The notes beneath the pieces are model-generated. The model had not been told where the DNA came from. It worked only from the letters and a program-made list of their open reading frames with translations, and ran no database searches. From assembly GCA_015478675.1 (NCBI GenBank), contig JADMIH010000221.1, positions 1 through 5,502 of the forward strand: a DNA stretch of 5,502 nucleotides. Direction: 5' to 3'. Position numbers and translations under genes: made by a program. This document shows, in pieces, positions 1 to 5,347 of this stretch (its first letter is position 1; each line of letters opens with the position of its first letter). The DNA is from Chloroflexota bacterium (GTDB taxonomy: Bacteria; Chloroflexota; Chloroflexia; QHBQ01; JADMIH01).

Positions 1-69
1 TATGCCCGCACAGTTGCCTCTTGACGATTGCTCCACCCCAACTCTGAACACTTACCTCCTAACTGCTCC

Positions 70-99
70 TTGCTATTGGTGGTATGACTGTGGTATAAT
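70..99 (+). promoter_or_regulatory. Extended -10 sigma70-type promoter for the zinc-ribbon gene
   Basis: A -35-like TTGCTA (70-75) lies 18 bp before a perfect TATAAT (94-99). The -10 is preceded by TGG, which makes the extended -10 form TGnTATAAT. Transcription would start near 106, leaving a leader of about 145 nt before the ATG at 252. That leader is long for a small protein and leaves room for post-transcriptional control, but I see no known riboswitch in it. The -35 matches consensus at four of six positions, and the extended -10 would compensate for this. Nothing recognisable lies upstream of 70. Confidence 0.65.
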
Positions 100-251
100 G
101 TAATTGGTTCAAGCTAGGAGAACATCGGTACCGCAAAGTAATCTCGCAATTTCCCCTCCCCGGTTAGCGCGTGAGCACTCTCAGCACCCCACTGGCTGGT
201 TCCACAACAGACAAACTAAGGCTTTAAAACCGAAAGGGAAATAAAACTAAC

Positions 252-635
252 ATGGCAGATAAGTCACTCACGTGCCGGGATTGCGGCAACAACTTCACCT
301 TCACAGAGGGTGAGCAGGATTTTTACACACAGAAGGGCTACAGCGAGCCTACTCGCTGCCCCGATTGCCGCGCCGCCAAAAAGGCTGCCCGTGAGGGTGG
401 TTACAACGGTGGTAGTAGCTACAGCGGCGGTGGATACAGCAGTGGTGGTGGTGGTTATGGCAGCGGTGGCGGTTATGGCCGCGCCGAGCGCACCATGACC
501 CAGGTTGTATGCGCGAGCTGTGGCAAAGACACCGAGGTGCCCTTCGTACCTCGCGGCGACAAGCCCGTTTATTGCTCAGATTGCTATAGCCAGCAGGGCG
601 GCAACAGCCGCGGTGGTGGTCGTAGCCGCTACTAG
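252..635 (+). CDS. Gly-rich double zinc-ribbon protein (zinc-ribbon + CxxC-x17-CxxC)
   Basis: This small, soluble 127-residue protein has two separate four-cysteine zinc sites. The N-terminal ribbon uses C8/C11 and C36/C39. The C-terminal one uses C87/C90 and C108/C111 with exactly 17 residues between the pairs and a PFxPxxDKPVYC core, which is the CxxC-x17-CxxC family signature. A basic stretch (R40-R47) leads into a Gly/Tyr/Ser-rich linker (about 49-76), and the tail (116-127) is rich in RGG-like residues. Both low-complexity parts resemble RNA-binding regions, so a role in RNA or DNA binding is inferred, not shown. The start is supported by a purine-rich AAAGGGAAA upstream, though at about 12-13 nt this is a long spacing. 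The gene is monocistronic: an extended -10 promoter lies upstream and a terminator 70 nt downstream. The exact cellular role of this family is not established to my knowledge. Confidence 0.9.
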   Translation: MADKSLTCRDCGNNFTFTEGEQDFYTQKGYSEPTRCPDCRAAKKAAREGGYNGGSSYSGGGYSSGGGGYGSGGGYGRAERTMTQVVCASCGKDTEVPFVPRGDKPVYCSDCYSQQGGNSRGGGRSRY

Positions 636-705
636 TCCATCTCGTCCGGGGAGGACGCCGGCTTTGTCTATATGCCCGGCGGAGGCGGTAGGCTAAAAAT
701 TAAAG

Positions 706-733
706 AGCCGGTAGGTTTTCCTACTGGCTTTTT
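706..733 (+). terminator. Intrinsic terminator of the zinc-ribbon gene
   Basis: A 10-bp stem (706-715 with 720-729, including one G-U pair) closes a TTTT loop and is followed by a T-run (730-733). It lies 70 nt after the zinc-ribbon stop codon. Two smaller overlapping hairpins precede it: CGTCC/GGACG (643-647/653-657) and CGCCGG/CCGGCG (656-661/676-681). They share bases, so only one can form at a time. Confidence 0.88.
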
Positions 734-851
734 GCATTGTTATTTTGTTAATTGCCTTCAACTGCGATAGTCTGGAGCGAAATGCGGTTCTATTAATATC
801 CTCGGTTAGAGCCTGTTACTGTGAGCTTGCAGAGAAAGAGAGGAAGATATT

Positions 852-1094
852 ATGTCTGAGAGGGATGAGTTGCACCAAATAGAAGCACGATGTAAAGAGA
901 TATTAAGGTCACCCTACCTGTACAAAGATTTGCCTGAAGAGCTTCAGCGACTGCGTATGATGCTGAAGAGCGTGGACCTACTTGTACGAGAGGACGTGCC
1001 GCATCTCGTCGAAGAGGTGAAGCGCCTCCGCGCAGAGAACAAACGCCTCGTTAATACCGCATCCTCCACCGACGGCGCTCTATCCGCACACTAG
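852..1094 (+). CDS. Small coiled-coil protein, function unknown
   Basis: I do not recognise this family. The 80-residue product is charged and has no signal peptide or membrane segment. Residues 49-66 carry a clean heptad pattern V49-L52-V56-L59-N63-L66, with an Asn at a central 'a' position as in dimeric leucine zippers. A parallel coiled-coil dimer is therefore likely. The N-terminal half (1-45) is also predominantly helical in composition, broken by prolines P21 and P28. The tail from residue 69 looks disordered. The start is well supported: AGGA (841-844) sits 7 nt before the ATG, within a purine-rich run. The gene stands alone, between the zinc-ribbon terminator and the hairpin terminator at 1225-1260. 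I found no convincing -35/-10 pair upstream. It could be an adaptor or a small regulator, but nothing here says which. Confidence 0.75.
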   Translation: MSERDELHQIEARCKEILRSPYLYKDLPEELQRLRMMLKSVDLLVREDVPHLVEEVKRLRAENKRLVNTASSTDGALSAH

Positions 1095-1224
1095 AAGCCT
1101 TTTAATCTGCTAAGCAAGGGCATACTTTACACCACAAAAACCTCGAACGATGCCCCTGCCTGCGTTGCGCAAGCAACCGCTCCGTGTCGTATCTCGATCT
1201 AACTACGAGCACTTTTCACATTCA

Positions 1225-1260
1225 AAAACCGCCTCCCCACCGGTAAAGGGTGGCGGTTTT
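1225..1260. terminator. Symmetric, probably bidirectional terminator
   Basis: AAAACCGCC (1225-1233) pairs perfectly with GGCGGTTTT (1252-1260). After a T-T mismatch the stem continues with CCC/GGG (1235-1237/1248-1250). The A-run and T-run flank the GC core on both sides, so a U-tract follows the hairpin on either strand. On the plus strand it would end the transcript of the coiled-coil gene, whose stop codon is 130 nt upstream. The stretch 1095-1224 holds nothing else I can identify. Confidence 0.8.
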
Positions 1261-1275
1261 CTCTCCTGCTCCTTT

Positions 1276-1422
1276 CAGAATAGGCTGGAAGAGTTCCGGC
1301 ACTACCGAGAGCGGATCAACGCTCGGATATCAGAAGCAAATCACCTCGGCATCAACCGCTTCTTCAACCTCCATCCAGCGGCCCATCACGACAGTGCTCA
1401 CCCCGGCAAAACCGTATCTGTT
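1276..1422 (+). pseudogene. N-terminal fragment of a carboxymuconolactone decarboxylase (AhpD-like) gene
   Basis: The reading frame spells about 48 residues beginning QNRLEEFRHYRERINARI, then a Leu-Gly-Ile-Asn-Arg-Phe-Phe-Asn-Leu segment and a PGKT. From memory this resembles the N-terminus of CMD-family proteins, where a helical RxxMNxxI segment is followed by a KRFFxLD-type segment and an ALPxKTKELLGL stretch. After PGKT the similarity stops abruptly near 1411-1422. The catalytic part, with its CxxC and His (usually in a RCDDCxxYH context), is absent. There is no start codon or ribosome binding site at the family's normal position. The open frame only extends upstream through the terminator at 1225-1260, so this remnant should not be expressed as a protein. 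The match is recognised by eye only and the truncation is inferred. Confidence 0.5.
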
Positions 1423-1445
1423 CAGAGTAGGAGTGCAGTGGCAAG

Positions 1446-1533
1446 CCCCTGACGGGGTATCAGGGGTGCCCCTGTACACTCACCATGCACAAAGCCCCCT
1501 CTCCCTTCATGGGGTGAGGGCAGGTGAGGGAGA
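1446..1533. repeat. Cluster of competing GC-rich inverted repeats
   Basis: CCCCTGA (1446-1452) pairs with TCAGGGG (1460-1466). The same CAGGGG also forms a near-palindrome with CCCCTG (1469-1474), leaving a 2-nt spacer, so the two hairpins are mutually exclusive. Further on, TCTCCCT (1500-1506) pairs with AGGGAGA (1527-1533). The interval 1423-1584 between the CMD fragment and the intron remnant contains no credible ORF and looks like intergenic repeat debris. Confidence 0.55.
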
Positions 1534-1584
1534 TACCCCAAGAAGATTGCTCCACCCGATGACCCCAGTCTGAAGGAATAGTGA

Positions 1585-1810
1585 CGAGAGAGGGACCGCA
1601 TCAAAGCCAAGTTCATGCCTCGCAGTGTACAGAAGAAGAAGATAGCTCGCAACCAGAACTATCTCTGCCGGGTGTGTGGAATGTCTCTTTTCGATGGAGA
1701 AGAGACAGATGTGCATCACCGAGTGCCAAGGGGAAAGGGGCCGCAAGGATACGTACACGTACAGCAACCTCAGCCTGACACACCTATTTTGCCATCAACG
1801 AATACATAGC
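1585..1810 (+). pseudogene. Frameshifted HNH endonuclease end of a group II intron reverse transcriptase
   Basis: The first frame gives RNQNYLCRVCGMSLFDGEE, then VHHRVPRGKG with its HH pair at 1714-1719. The second frame, from about 1742, gives KDTYTYSNLSLTHLFCHQ and then RIHS. Together they make a full HNH/zinc module: CxxC, HH, Asn, and CHxxxH. The family normally reads this as one continuous C-terminal domain. The frame change falls in the G-rich run 1731-1742 and is explained by one extra base. A 6-nt tandem duplication (ACGTAC at 1751-1756 and 1757-1762) adds a second Thr-Tyr. The second frame stays open through domain V to a stop at 1958-1960, so the normal stop in domain IV also seems lost. 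Everything N-terminal of the HNH region is absent, which makes this a dead gene end. Confidence 0.85.
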
Positions 1811-1903
1811 GATAATAGCAATAATAGGGATAAACCCGAGAAGCTGCTGCTAGGTGCTACTACAGATACAGAACTGTGCAACTGTGATGTTAGTGGGTTG
1901 CTT

Positions 1904-1938
1904 GAGCCGTGTGCGATGAAAGCGTGCAAGCACGGTTC
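1904..1938 (+). ncRNA. Group II intron domain V
   Basis: A hairpin opens with GAGCCGTG (1904-1911) paired to CACGGTTC (1931-1938). It carries the AGC catalytic triad at 1905-1907, a two-base AG bulge (1929-1930), an upper stem starting TGCG/TGCA and a GAAA loop (1918-1921). This is the diagnostic metal-binding core of group II ribozymes. It is 35 nt, one longer than the usual 34, because the 3' side of the upper stem has an extra base, so the top of that stem pairs imperfectly. The triad and lower stem are intact. Confidence 0.9.
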
Positions 1939-1942
1939 TGAG

Positions 1943-1979
1943 GGGAGCGAGGTGCGGTGATGTGCCCCGCTTACCCGAC
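1943..1979 (+). ncRNA. Group II intron domain VI with branch-point A and 3' end
   Basis: GGG (1943-1945) pairs with CCC (1974-1976). A1973 is left unpaired as the likely branch point. A longer stem (1946-1956 with 1961-1972, one A-C mismatch and one unpaired U) is closed by a GUGA tetraloop (1957-1960). The bulged A lies 7 nt from the inferred intron end ...CCCGAC (1979), the expected distance. The exact last base could be off by one or two without an alignment. Confidence 0.8.
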
Positions 1980-2093
1980 TGTGTGAGGCTGGTAACCGGC
2001 AGGTCATGCCCATTCCGCGCCGGTCGCCGGAACGATGCTCCTTTTGCCCTTCCAATCTGCTCACGGATGTGGAAATCTAGCCGAGTTGGCGTA

Positions 2094-2122
2094 TTGACAG
2101 CAAGGCAGTCTAGCTGTATACT
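2094..2122 (+). promoter_or_regulatory. Consensus sigma70-type promoter
   Basis: A perfect TTGACA (2094-2099) and TATACT (2117-2122, five of six) are separated by the ideal 17 bp. The predicted start is near A2129, exactly at the base of the first hairpin of the candidate small RNA. No plus-strand ORF begins within several hundred bases, so the promoter does not serve an ordinary gene. The interval 1980-2093 between the intron end and this promoter shows only an ACCGGC/GCCGGT inverted repeat (1995-2000/2019-2024). Confidence 0.75.
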
Positions 2123-2128
2123 CAACTC

Positions 2129-2214
2129 ACTTCAGGCGTTTGGACTTCGGTTCTTCTTCTGAAGCGACAAAACTCCGGAGGGTCCGCAAGGTCTGTCTGG
2201 AGTTTGTCATTTAA
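2129..2214 (+). ncRNA. Candidate two-hairpin small RNA
   Basis: The transcript predicted from the promoter at 2094-2122 folds at once into two adjacent hairpins. Hairpin 1 (2130-2164) has a CTTCAG/CTGAAG base and a GGAC/GTTC top closed by a stable cUUCGg tetraloop. Hairpin 2 (2166-2208) has a base of GACAAA-CTCC against GGAGTTTGTC with one bulged A (2172). Its upper stem contains G-U pairs and mismatches and ends in a GCAA tetraloop. The 3' side runs into TTTGTCATTT, a U-rich tail that could act as an intrinsic terminator. There is no ATG in the unit. No known RNA family is recognised. The second hairpin could alternatively help end the minus-strand thioesterase transcript, whose stop codon is 70 nt away. 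Confidence 0.55.
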
Positions 2215-2278
2215 GCCCTCTATTCCCCTTTAACTTTCTGCCTTCTTTTGCTGCTGGCCAGTCCTGCCCACGTGGCAG

Positions 2279-3127
2279 CTATTCACCCAATGCCCCGACC
2301 TCTGCCGGGTCACCTTCGCTTGTGCGCCACCGGTAGATGCTGGAAGCAGTTAGCAGCTGTGTATTATCTGGGGCGGTAATTGCCTGGTCAACCGCATAGA
2401 GGCTCTCTTGGCCGCTCATATGCCTGCCGCTGATGCGAGTGACTACACGCAGCTTGTCCCCAGGTAATATTCCGCGCTTGTAATCAAGCCTGTAGTGCTC
2501 GCCGCGAAGTTGAATATTCTTCTCCCTGAGGGCTTTTATCCTATATCCCCTTTCTTCCAGAGCGGCATTCAGAGCGTCGTCCAGCCAATCAGCGTAAACG
2601 GCGTTGTTGACATGCCCCATCGAGTCTGCCTCGTGCCATTCCGCTATCCGCTCAGTTACAAACTCCCGTGTTGCACTCTCAGCAGCTACCGAGGGAAAAT
2701 CATACTGCCCAACAGGCGCGCCAGGCGGGTCGAAGTCGGCGGCTACATGGGGAGGGATAGCGAGGGGCGCGAGCGTCTGCTTGTTGAGGTAGACCCACTC
2801 AGCAAGCCCACTTGCCAGGAGTTCGCCTGTGGCTCTGTTCGTTATGCGATACTCACGGCCACCCCGTACACGGGCAAAGTGAGAAATCCAGGTAGTAATC
2901 TCAAGCTCGGTGCCACCCCTTATCAGTGTGGGCGTCAGGAGAGACATGCGGCGTACTACCCATGCGGAGTTATTCTCCCGGTGGAAGTCACTGCCGTAGC
3001 CCGCGTCGGCGGCTGCGGCTACTGCCGACTGCTCGAAGTAGCGGAGTATACCCGATGCGGGCACCTGCCCCCACGCGTCGGTTTCGTAACTGCGTACCCT
3101 CAATCGCCAACAGTATTCGCGCACCAT
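2279..3127 (-). CDS. Double-hotdog acyl-ACP/acyl-CoA thioesterase
   Basis: The 282-residue product has two hotdog domains in tandem, the architecture of FatA/FatB-like acyl-ACP thioesterases. Such enzymes hydrolyse the thioester of fatty acyl-ACP or acyl-CoA in the cytosol. Domain 1 begins with VRSYETDAWG (residues 11-20) and helix LRYFEQSA. Domain 2 has the canonical D168-x-x-G171-H172-V173-N174-N175 motif followed by AVYADW (176-181), the usual active-site loop and hotdog helix. Domain 1 lacks the HVNN part (it reads GQVPASG), so catalysis probably rests on domain 2. About 30 proline-rich linker residues (121-150) join them. The ribosome binding site is weak, but the ATG fits the start of the first strand well. 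The gene is alone on the minus strand and divergent from the kinase. Substrate length and acyl carrier cannot be told from sequence. A single-gene 4-hydroxybenzoyl-CoA-thioesterase-like role is the main alternative. Confidence 0.88.
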   Translation of the reverse strand: MVREYCWRLRVRSYETDAWGQVPASGILRYFEQSAVAAAADAGYGSDFHRENNSAWVVRRMSLLTPTLIRGGTELEITTWISHFARVRGGREYRITNRATGELLASGLAEWVYLNKQTLAPLAIPPHVAADFDPPGAPVGQYDFPSVAAESATREFVTERIAEWHEADSMGHVNNAVYADWLDDALNAALEERGYRIKALREKNIQLRGEHYRLDYKRGILPGDKLRVVTRISGRHMSGQESLYAVDQAITAPDNTQLLTASSIYRWRTSEGDPAEVGALGE

Positions 3128-3147
3128 AGTCTAACTCTGAGCTAACC

Positions 3148-3175
3148 GTTATAACTCTTCAGATGCCGCCTTGAA
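3148..3175 (-). promoter_or_regulatory. Possible promoter of the thioesterase gene
   Basis: On the minus strand, TATAAC (3148-3153, five of six to consensus) lies 16 bp downstream of a poor TTCAAG (3170-3175). This would start transcription about 15 nt before the ATG. The -35 is weak, so the call is tentative. I found no convincing promoter for the kinase in the remaining divergent spacer up to 3380, nor any other recognisable element. Confidence 0.28.
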
Positions 3176-3380
3176 CTACCAGGCTAGTCTACAACAGTCG
3201 GTGCAAAACTCCAACCGAGAAGCTGACATGTAATCACTCGCCGGTCCCCTGGAAAGGCAAAGACAGCGCTTCGCTACGGCTTGTCGAGGTGCGATTTTCC
3301 GATTAAGCGAGTATGCTCCTTGTCTATGGTAAACTTAGCCTTGAGCGAAGGCACTTTGTAATCAGGGATACTAAACTATT

Positions 3381-4901
3381 ATGAGTACTATAGACGAGGA
3401 TCGACCTCTTGCAGATAAAAATACTGGCCCATTTGTACTTACTATTGACGTGGGTTCTTCGTCCCTGCGGGCTAACCTCTTTGATAGTGGAGCGAGTCAA
3501 CTGGCCGGTTGTGAAACACAGCTTACTTACCATGTTAATACCACGCCGGATGGCGGCGTGGAGATTGACCCCGCGGCGCTACTGGCGAAGATTTTTTCTG
3601 CTGTTGATGGCACCCTCAACCGCGCAGGCGTTTTAGCGGCTACAATCAAGGGCGTATCTATCTGCTCCCTCGTCTCTAATGTGTTGGGGGTGGACGAGCA
3701 CGGGCAGCCTACCACGCCTATTTACACCTGGGCCGACACCCGTTGCAGCAGGGAAGCAGCCGAGCTACGCGCTCTCCTTTCGGAAGCTGCGGTGCGCGAC
3801 CGTACAGGCTGCTCTATTCACAGCTCTTACCTGCCTGCGCGCCTCCTCTGGCTCAGGCACACAACCCCTGGGGCTTATGAGCGCACCACGCAGTGGCTTT
3901 CTCTGGCTGACTGGTTTTACCTTCAACTCTTTGGACGCACCGCTCAGAGCTTCTCAGTGGCCTCCTGGGGCGGCTTGCTCAACCGCCATACCCTAACCTG
4001 GGACACTGATCTTCTTGCTGTGCTTGACATAAGCATGAAGAAGTTTCCAGAGTTAGTGGATGTAGGTGATGCGATATTGGGATTGCGAGGGGACTTTGCA
4101 GCGCGCTGGCCTGTATTGCAGGAGGTGCCCTGGTTCCCCTGTGTTGGCGATGGAGCTTCAGGCAACATCGGCAGTGGCTGCACCCGACCTGAGCAGTTAG
4201 CCATGCAGGTGGGCACCAGCGGCGCGATACGTGCGCTCGTGCCTGCGGGCGCGCAGTTCGTTCCAGCAGGATTGTGGCGCTACAGGCTCGACCGTGATAC
4301 CGAGCTTCTCGGCGGCGCGCTCTCCGAAGGGGGCAATGTGCTGGAGTGGCTTCGGCGCACTTTCAACGTGCCAAGCTGGCAGCAGATCGAGGAGCAAGCA
4401 GCGAGCCTCGCGCCCGACTCACATGGCTTGACGCTCCTTCCATTCCTGGCGGGTGAGCGAAGCCCGGGTTGGCACGATGATGCTTGCGGCGCTATCTCAG
4501 GGCTATCACTCCACACCGAACCCGCCAGTATACTTCGTGCCGCACAGGAAGCTATTGCCTATCGCTTCGGCTTTGTATACCGCCTGCTGCGTGATATGTT
4601 ACCCGCTACTACGGAGGTAGTAGCAAGTGGTGGGGCATTGTTGAATGCGACAGGGTGGGTGCAGATCATGGCCGATGTGCTGGGAGCGCCTGTCACAGTC
4701 TCGTGCGAAGAGGAGGCAAGCTCGCGTGGCGCTGCGATTCTCGCCTTGCGCGCTCTTGGGGCGATTTCCAGCTTTGACGATGTGCCCGCTTCACTCGGCC
4801 AGGTCTATACACCTGATGTCAAGCATCACGAAGTGTATGTAGCCGCAATGCAGCGTCAAGCCGAGATGTATGAGGCGCTGGTAGGTGGGGCCGACGATTA
4901 G
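3381..4901 (+). CDS. FGGY-family carbohydrate kinase, gluconokinase/xylulokinase type
   Basis: This full-length FGGY sugar kinase has 506 residues, the normal size. It transfers the gamma-phosphate of ATP to a sugar or sugar acid in the cytosol. The N-terminal half opens with the phosphate-1 motif IDVGSSSLR (22-30) and has a substrate-side YTWADTR (115-121). The catalytic-base loop VGDGASGNIGSG follows (D257). The C-terminal half has phosphate-2 VGTSGAIR (277-284), an adenosine motif starting ASGGALLN (415-422), and SSRGAAILA (447-455). The YTWADTR form and the overall length suit gluconate or xylulose as substrate, and gluconokinase is my preferred guess. No permease, isomerase or dehydrogenase lies nearby to settle it. 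The start is supported by AGGGA (3364-3368), 12 nt upstream. A 15-residue polar extension precedes the first strand. No terminator-like T-tract follows. The palindromic repeat region begins about 75 nt after the stop. Confidence 0.92.
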   Translation: MSTIDEDRPLADKNTGPFVLTIDVGSSSLRANLFDSGASQLAGCETQLTYHVNTTPDGGVEIDPAALLAKIFSAVDGTLNRAGVLAATIKGVSICSLVSNVLGVDEHGQPTTPIYTWADTRCSREAAELRALLSEAAVRDRTGCSIHSSYLPARLLWLRHTTPGAYERTTQWLSLADWFYLQLFGRTAQSFSVASWGGLLNRHTLTWDTDLLAVLDISMKKFPELVDVGDAILGLRGDFAARWPVLQEVPWFPCVGDGASGNIGSGCTRPEQLAMQVGTSGAIRALVPAGAQFVPAGLWRYRLDRDTELLGGALSEGGNVLEWLRRTFNVPSWQQIEEQAASLAPDSHGLTLLPFLAGERSPGWHDDACGAISGLSLHTEPASILRAAQEAIAYRFGFVYRLLRDMLPATTEVVASGGALLNATGWVQIMADVLGAPVTVSCEEEASSRGAAILALRALGAISSFDDVPASLGQVYTPDVKHHEVYVAAMQRQAEMYEALVGGADD

Positions 4902-4975
4902 AGTGTATATAAGCATTGGAGCCTCATTTATAGTAACTGTTCAGAGTAAGCCATGACCCTATGGGCCACCATTAC

Positions 4976-5166
4976 GAATGAAAATACGAGTGATTTAGCA
5001 CCCCTCTATACTACTACCCTTCTCATTTTCAGAGGAGTTGTCCATCGCTGGTTGCCACCCGCCTATGAATGAAAATAGAGGTTCGGCAGGCTCTAATTCG
5101 TGCCTGCGAGAAGCTATTTTCAAAGCAGGCACCATGCCCGTGCGGGGCACCATCGTGAATGAAAAT
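4976..5166. repeat. Array of alternating TGAAAAT/ATTTTCA palindromic repeats, period about 45 nt
   Basis: The motif TGAAAAT occurs at 4979, 5070 and 5160, each time as GAATGAAAAT. Its inverse ATTTTCA occurs at 5025 and 5116. Successive starts are 46, 45, 46 and 44 nt apart, so the unit is about 91 bp with inverted halves. A GC-rich hairpin precedes each GAATGAAAAT at the same place but with different sequence: TGACCC/GGGCCA with one mismatch near 4954-4969, TGG/CCA near 5049-5057, and TGCCC/GGGCA near 5135-5149. Copies 1 and 3 also share CCATG, GGG and CACCAT around it. The layout resembles REP/BIME-type interspersed palindromes lying 3' of a gene. Confidence 0.75.
5070..5122. repeat. Long hairpin inside the repeat array
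   Basis: TGAAAATAG (5070-5078) pairs with CTATTTTCA (5114-5122). After a small purine-rich internal loop, TTC pairs with GAG (one G-U), and GCAGGC (5086-5091) pairs with GCCTGC (5102-5107) over a 10-nt loop. A further GCAGGC (5125-5130) can compete for the same GCCTGC arm, giving two exclusive folds. This is the best-formed stem of the array. Confidence 0.65.
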
Positions 5167-5347
5167 GCGCTATACTGGTAGTGGAGCAACCAGTACGTGG
5201 GTCGGCGCTTCTTAGGCGACGAGCCTGTACAGCAGGCTGGCCCCGGAGCCCTCACGAACCATCGTTTGCTGCTCCCTGCGAAGGGAAGCGCGTATAAGAG
5301 ATTGTTGCATCGGTAGGCTCTTACTGGTTGCTCCGCGTTATTTTCAT
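5159..5347. repeat. Element of about 190 bp bounded by interrupted inverted repeats (MITE-like or structured RNA)
   Basis: The left side has ATGAAAAT (5159-5166), a 16-nt spacer, then GGAGCAACCAGTA (5183-5195). The right side has the exact inverse: TACTGGTTGCTCC (5322-5334), a 5-nt spacer, then ATTTTCAT (5340-5347). Thus 8 bp plus 13 bp match perfectly in the same order. The left arm also has a local TACTGGT (5173-5179) able to pair with ACCAGTA (5189-5195). The interior holds a perfect AGCCTG/CAGGCT hairpin (5222-5227/5233-5238). There is no transposase and no clear target duplication. The outer ATGAAAAT is shared with the array to its left. Confidence 0.65.

Larger units (their letters stand above)
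1585..1979 (+). mobile_element. 3'-terminal remnant of a group II intron
   Basis: Two independent signs agree. One is the C-terminal HNH endonuclease end of an intron-encoded reverse transcriptase (1585-1810). The other is a domain V plus domain VI RNA fold ending in CCCGAC (1904-1979). The catalytic reverse transcriptase and maturase domains and the 5' part of the ribozyme are missing. An in-frame stop (1582-1584) lies directly before the homologous segment, so the 5' truncation point is near 1585. The inferred 3' splice boundary is after C1979. Class C intron proteins generally lack an endonuclease domain, so the parent intron was probably of an HNH-bearing lineage. The remnant is plus-oriented and cannot move by itself. 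Confidence 0.85.

Noticed and set aside
26..38. GATTGCTCCACCC repeated at 26-38 and 1545-1557
   Set aside because: A single 13-nt match in 5.5 kb has a substantial chance of being random, and the flanks do not align well.
1795..2125. Two minus-strand ORFs over the intron 3' end
   Set aside because: They are antisense to domains V/VI, have low-complexity composition, and lack any family signature.
1962..2162. GTG-initiated ORF after the intron
   Set aside because: Its start lies inside domain VI and it crosses the orphan promoter. There is no ribosome binding site and no domain.
2495..3145. Plus-strand ORF of 216 codons opposite the thioesterase
   Set aside because: The minus-strand frame has clear hotdog motifs. 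The plus-strand product has no recognisable domain and is a shadow.
3240..3300. GC-rich imperfect inverted repeat GACA...TGTC in the divergent spacer
   Set aside because: Only four terminal pairs match cleanly and the inner part does not. It is too weak to call an operator.
4976..5166. Reading the regular repeats as a CRISPR array
   Set aside because: Motif orientation alternates, the conserved block is only about 10 nt, and the between-motif sequence is itself hairpin-forming rather than spacer-like. No cas gene is present.
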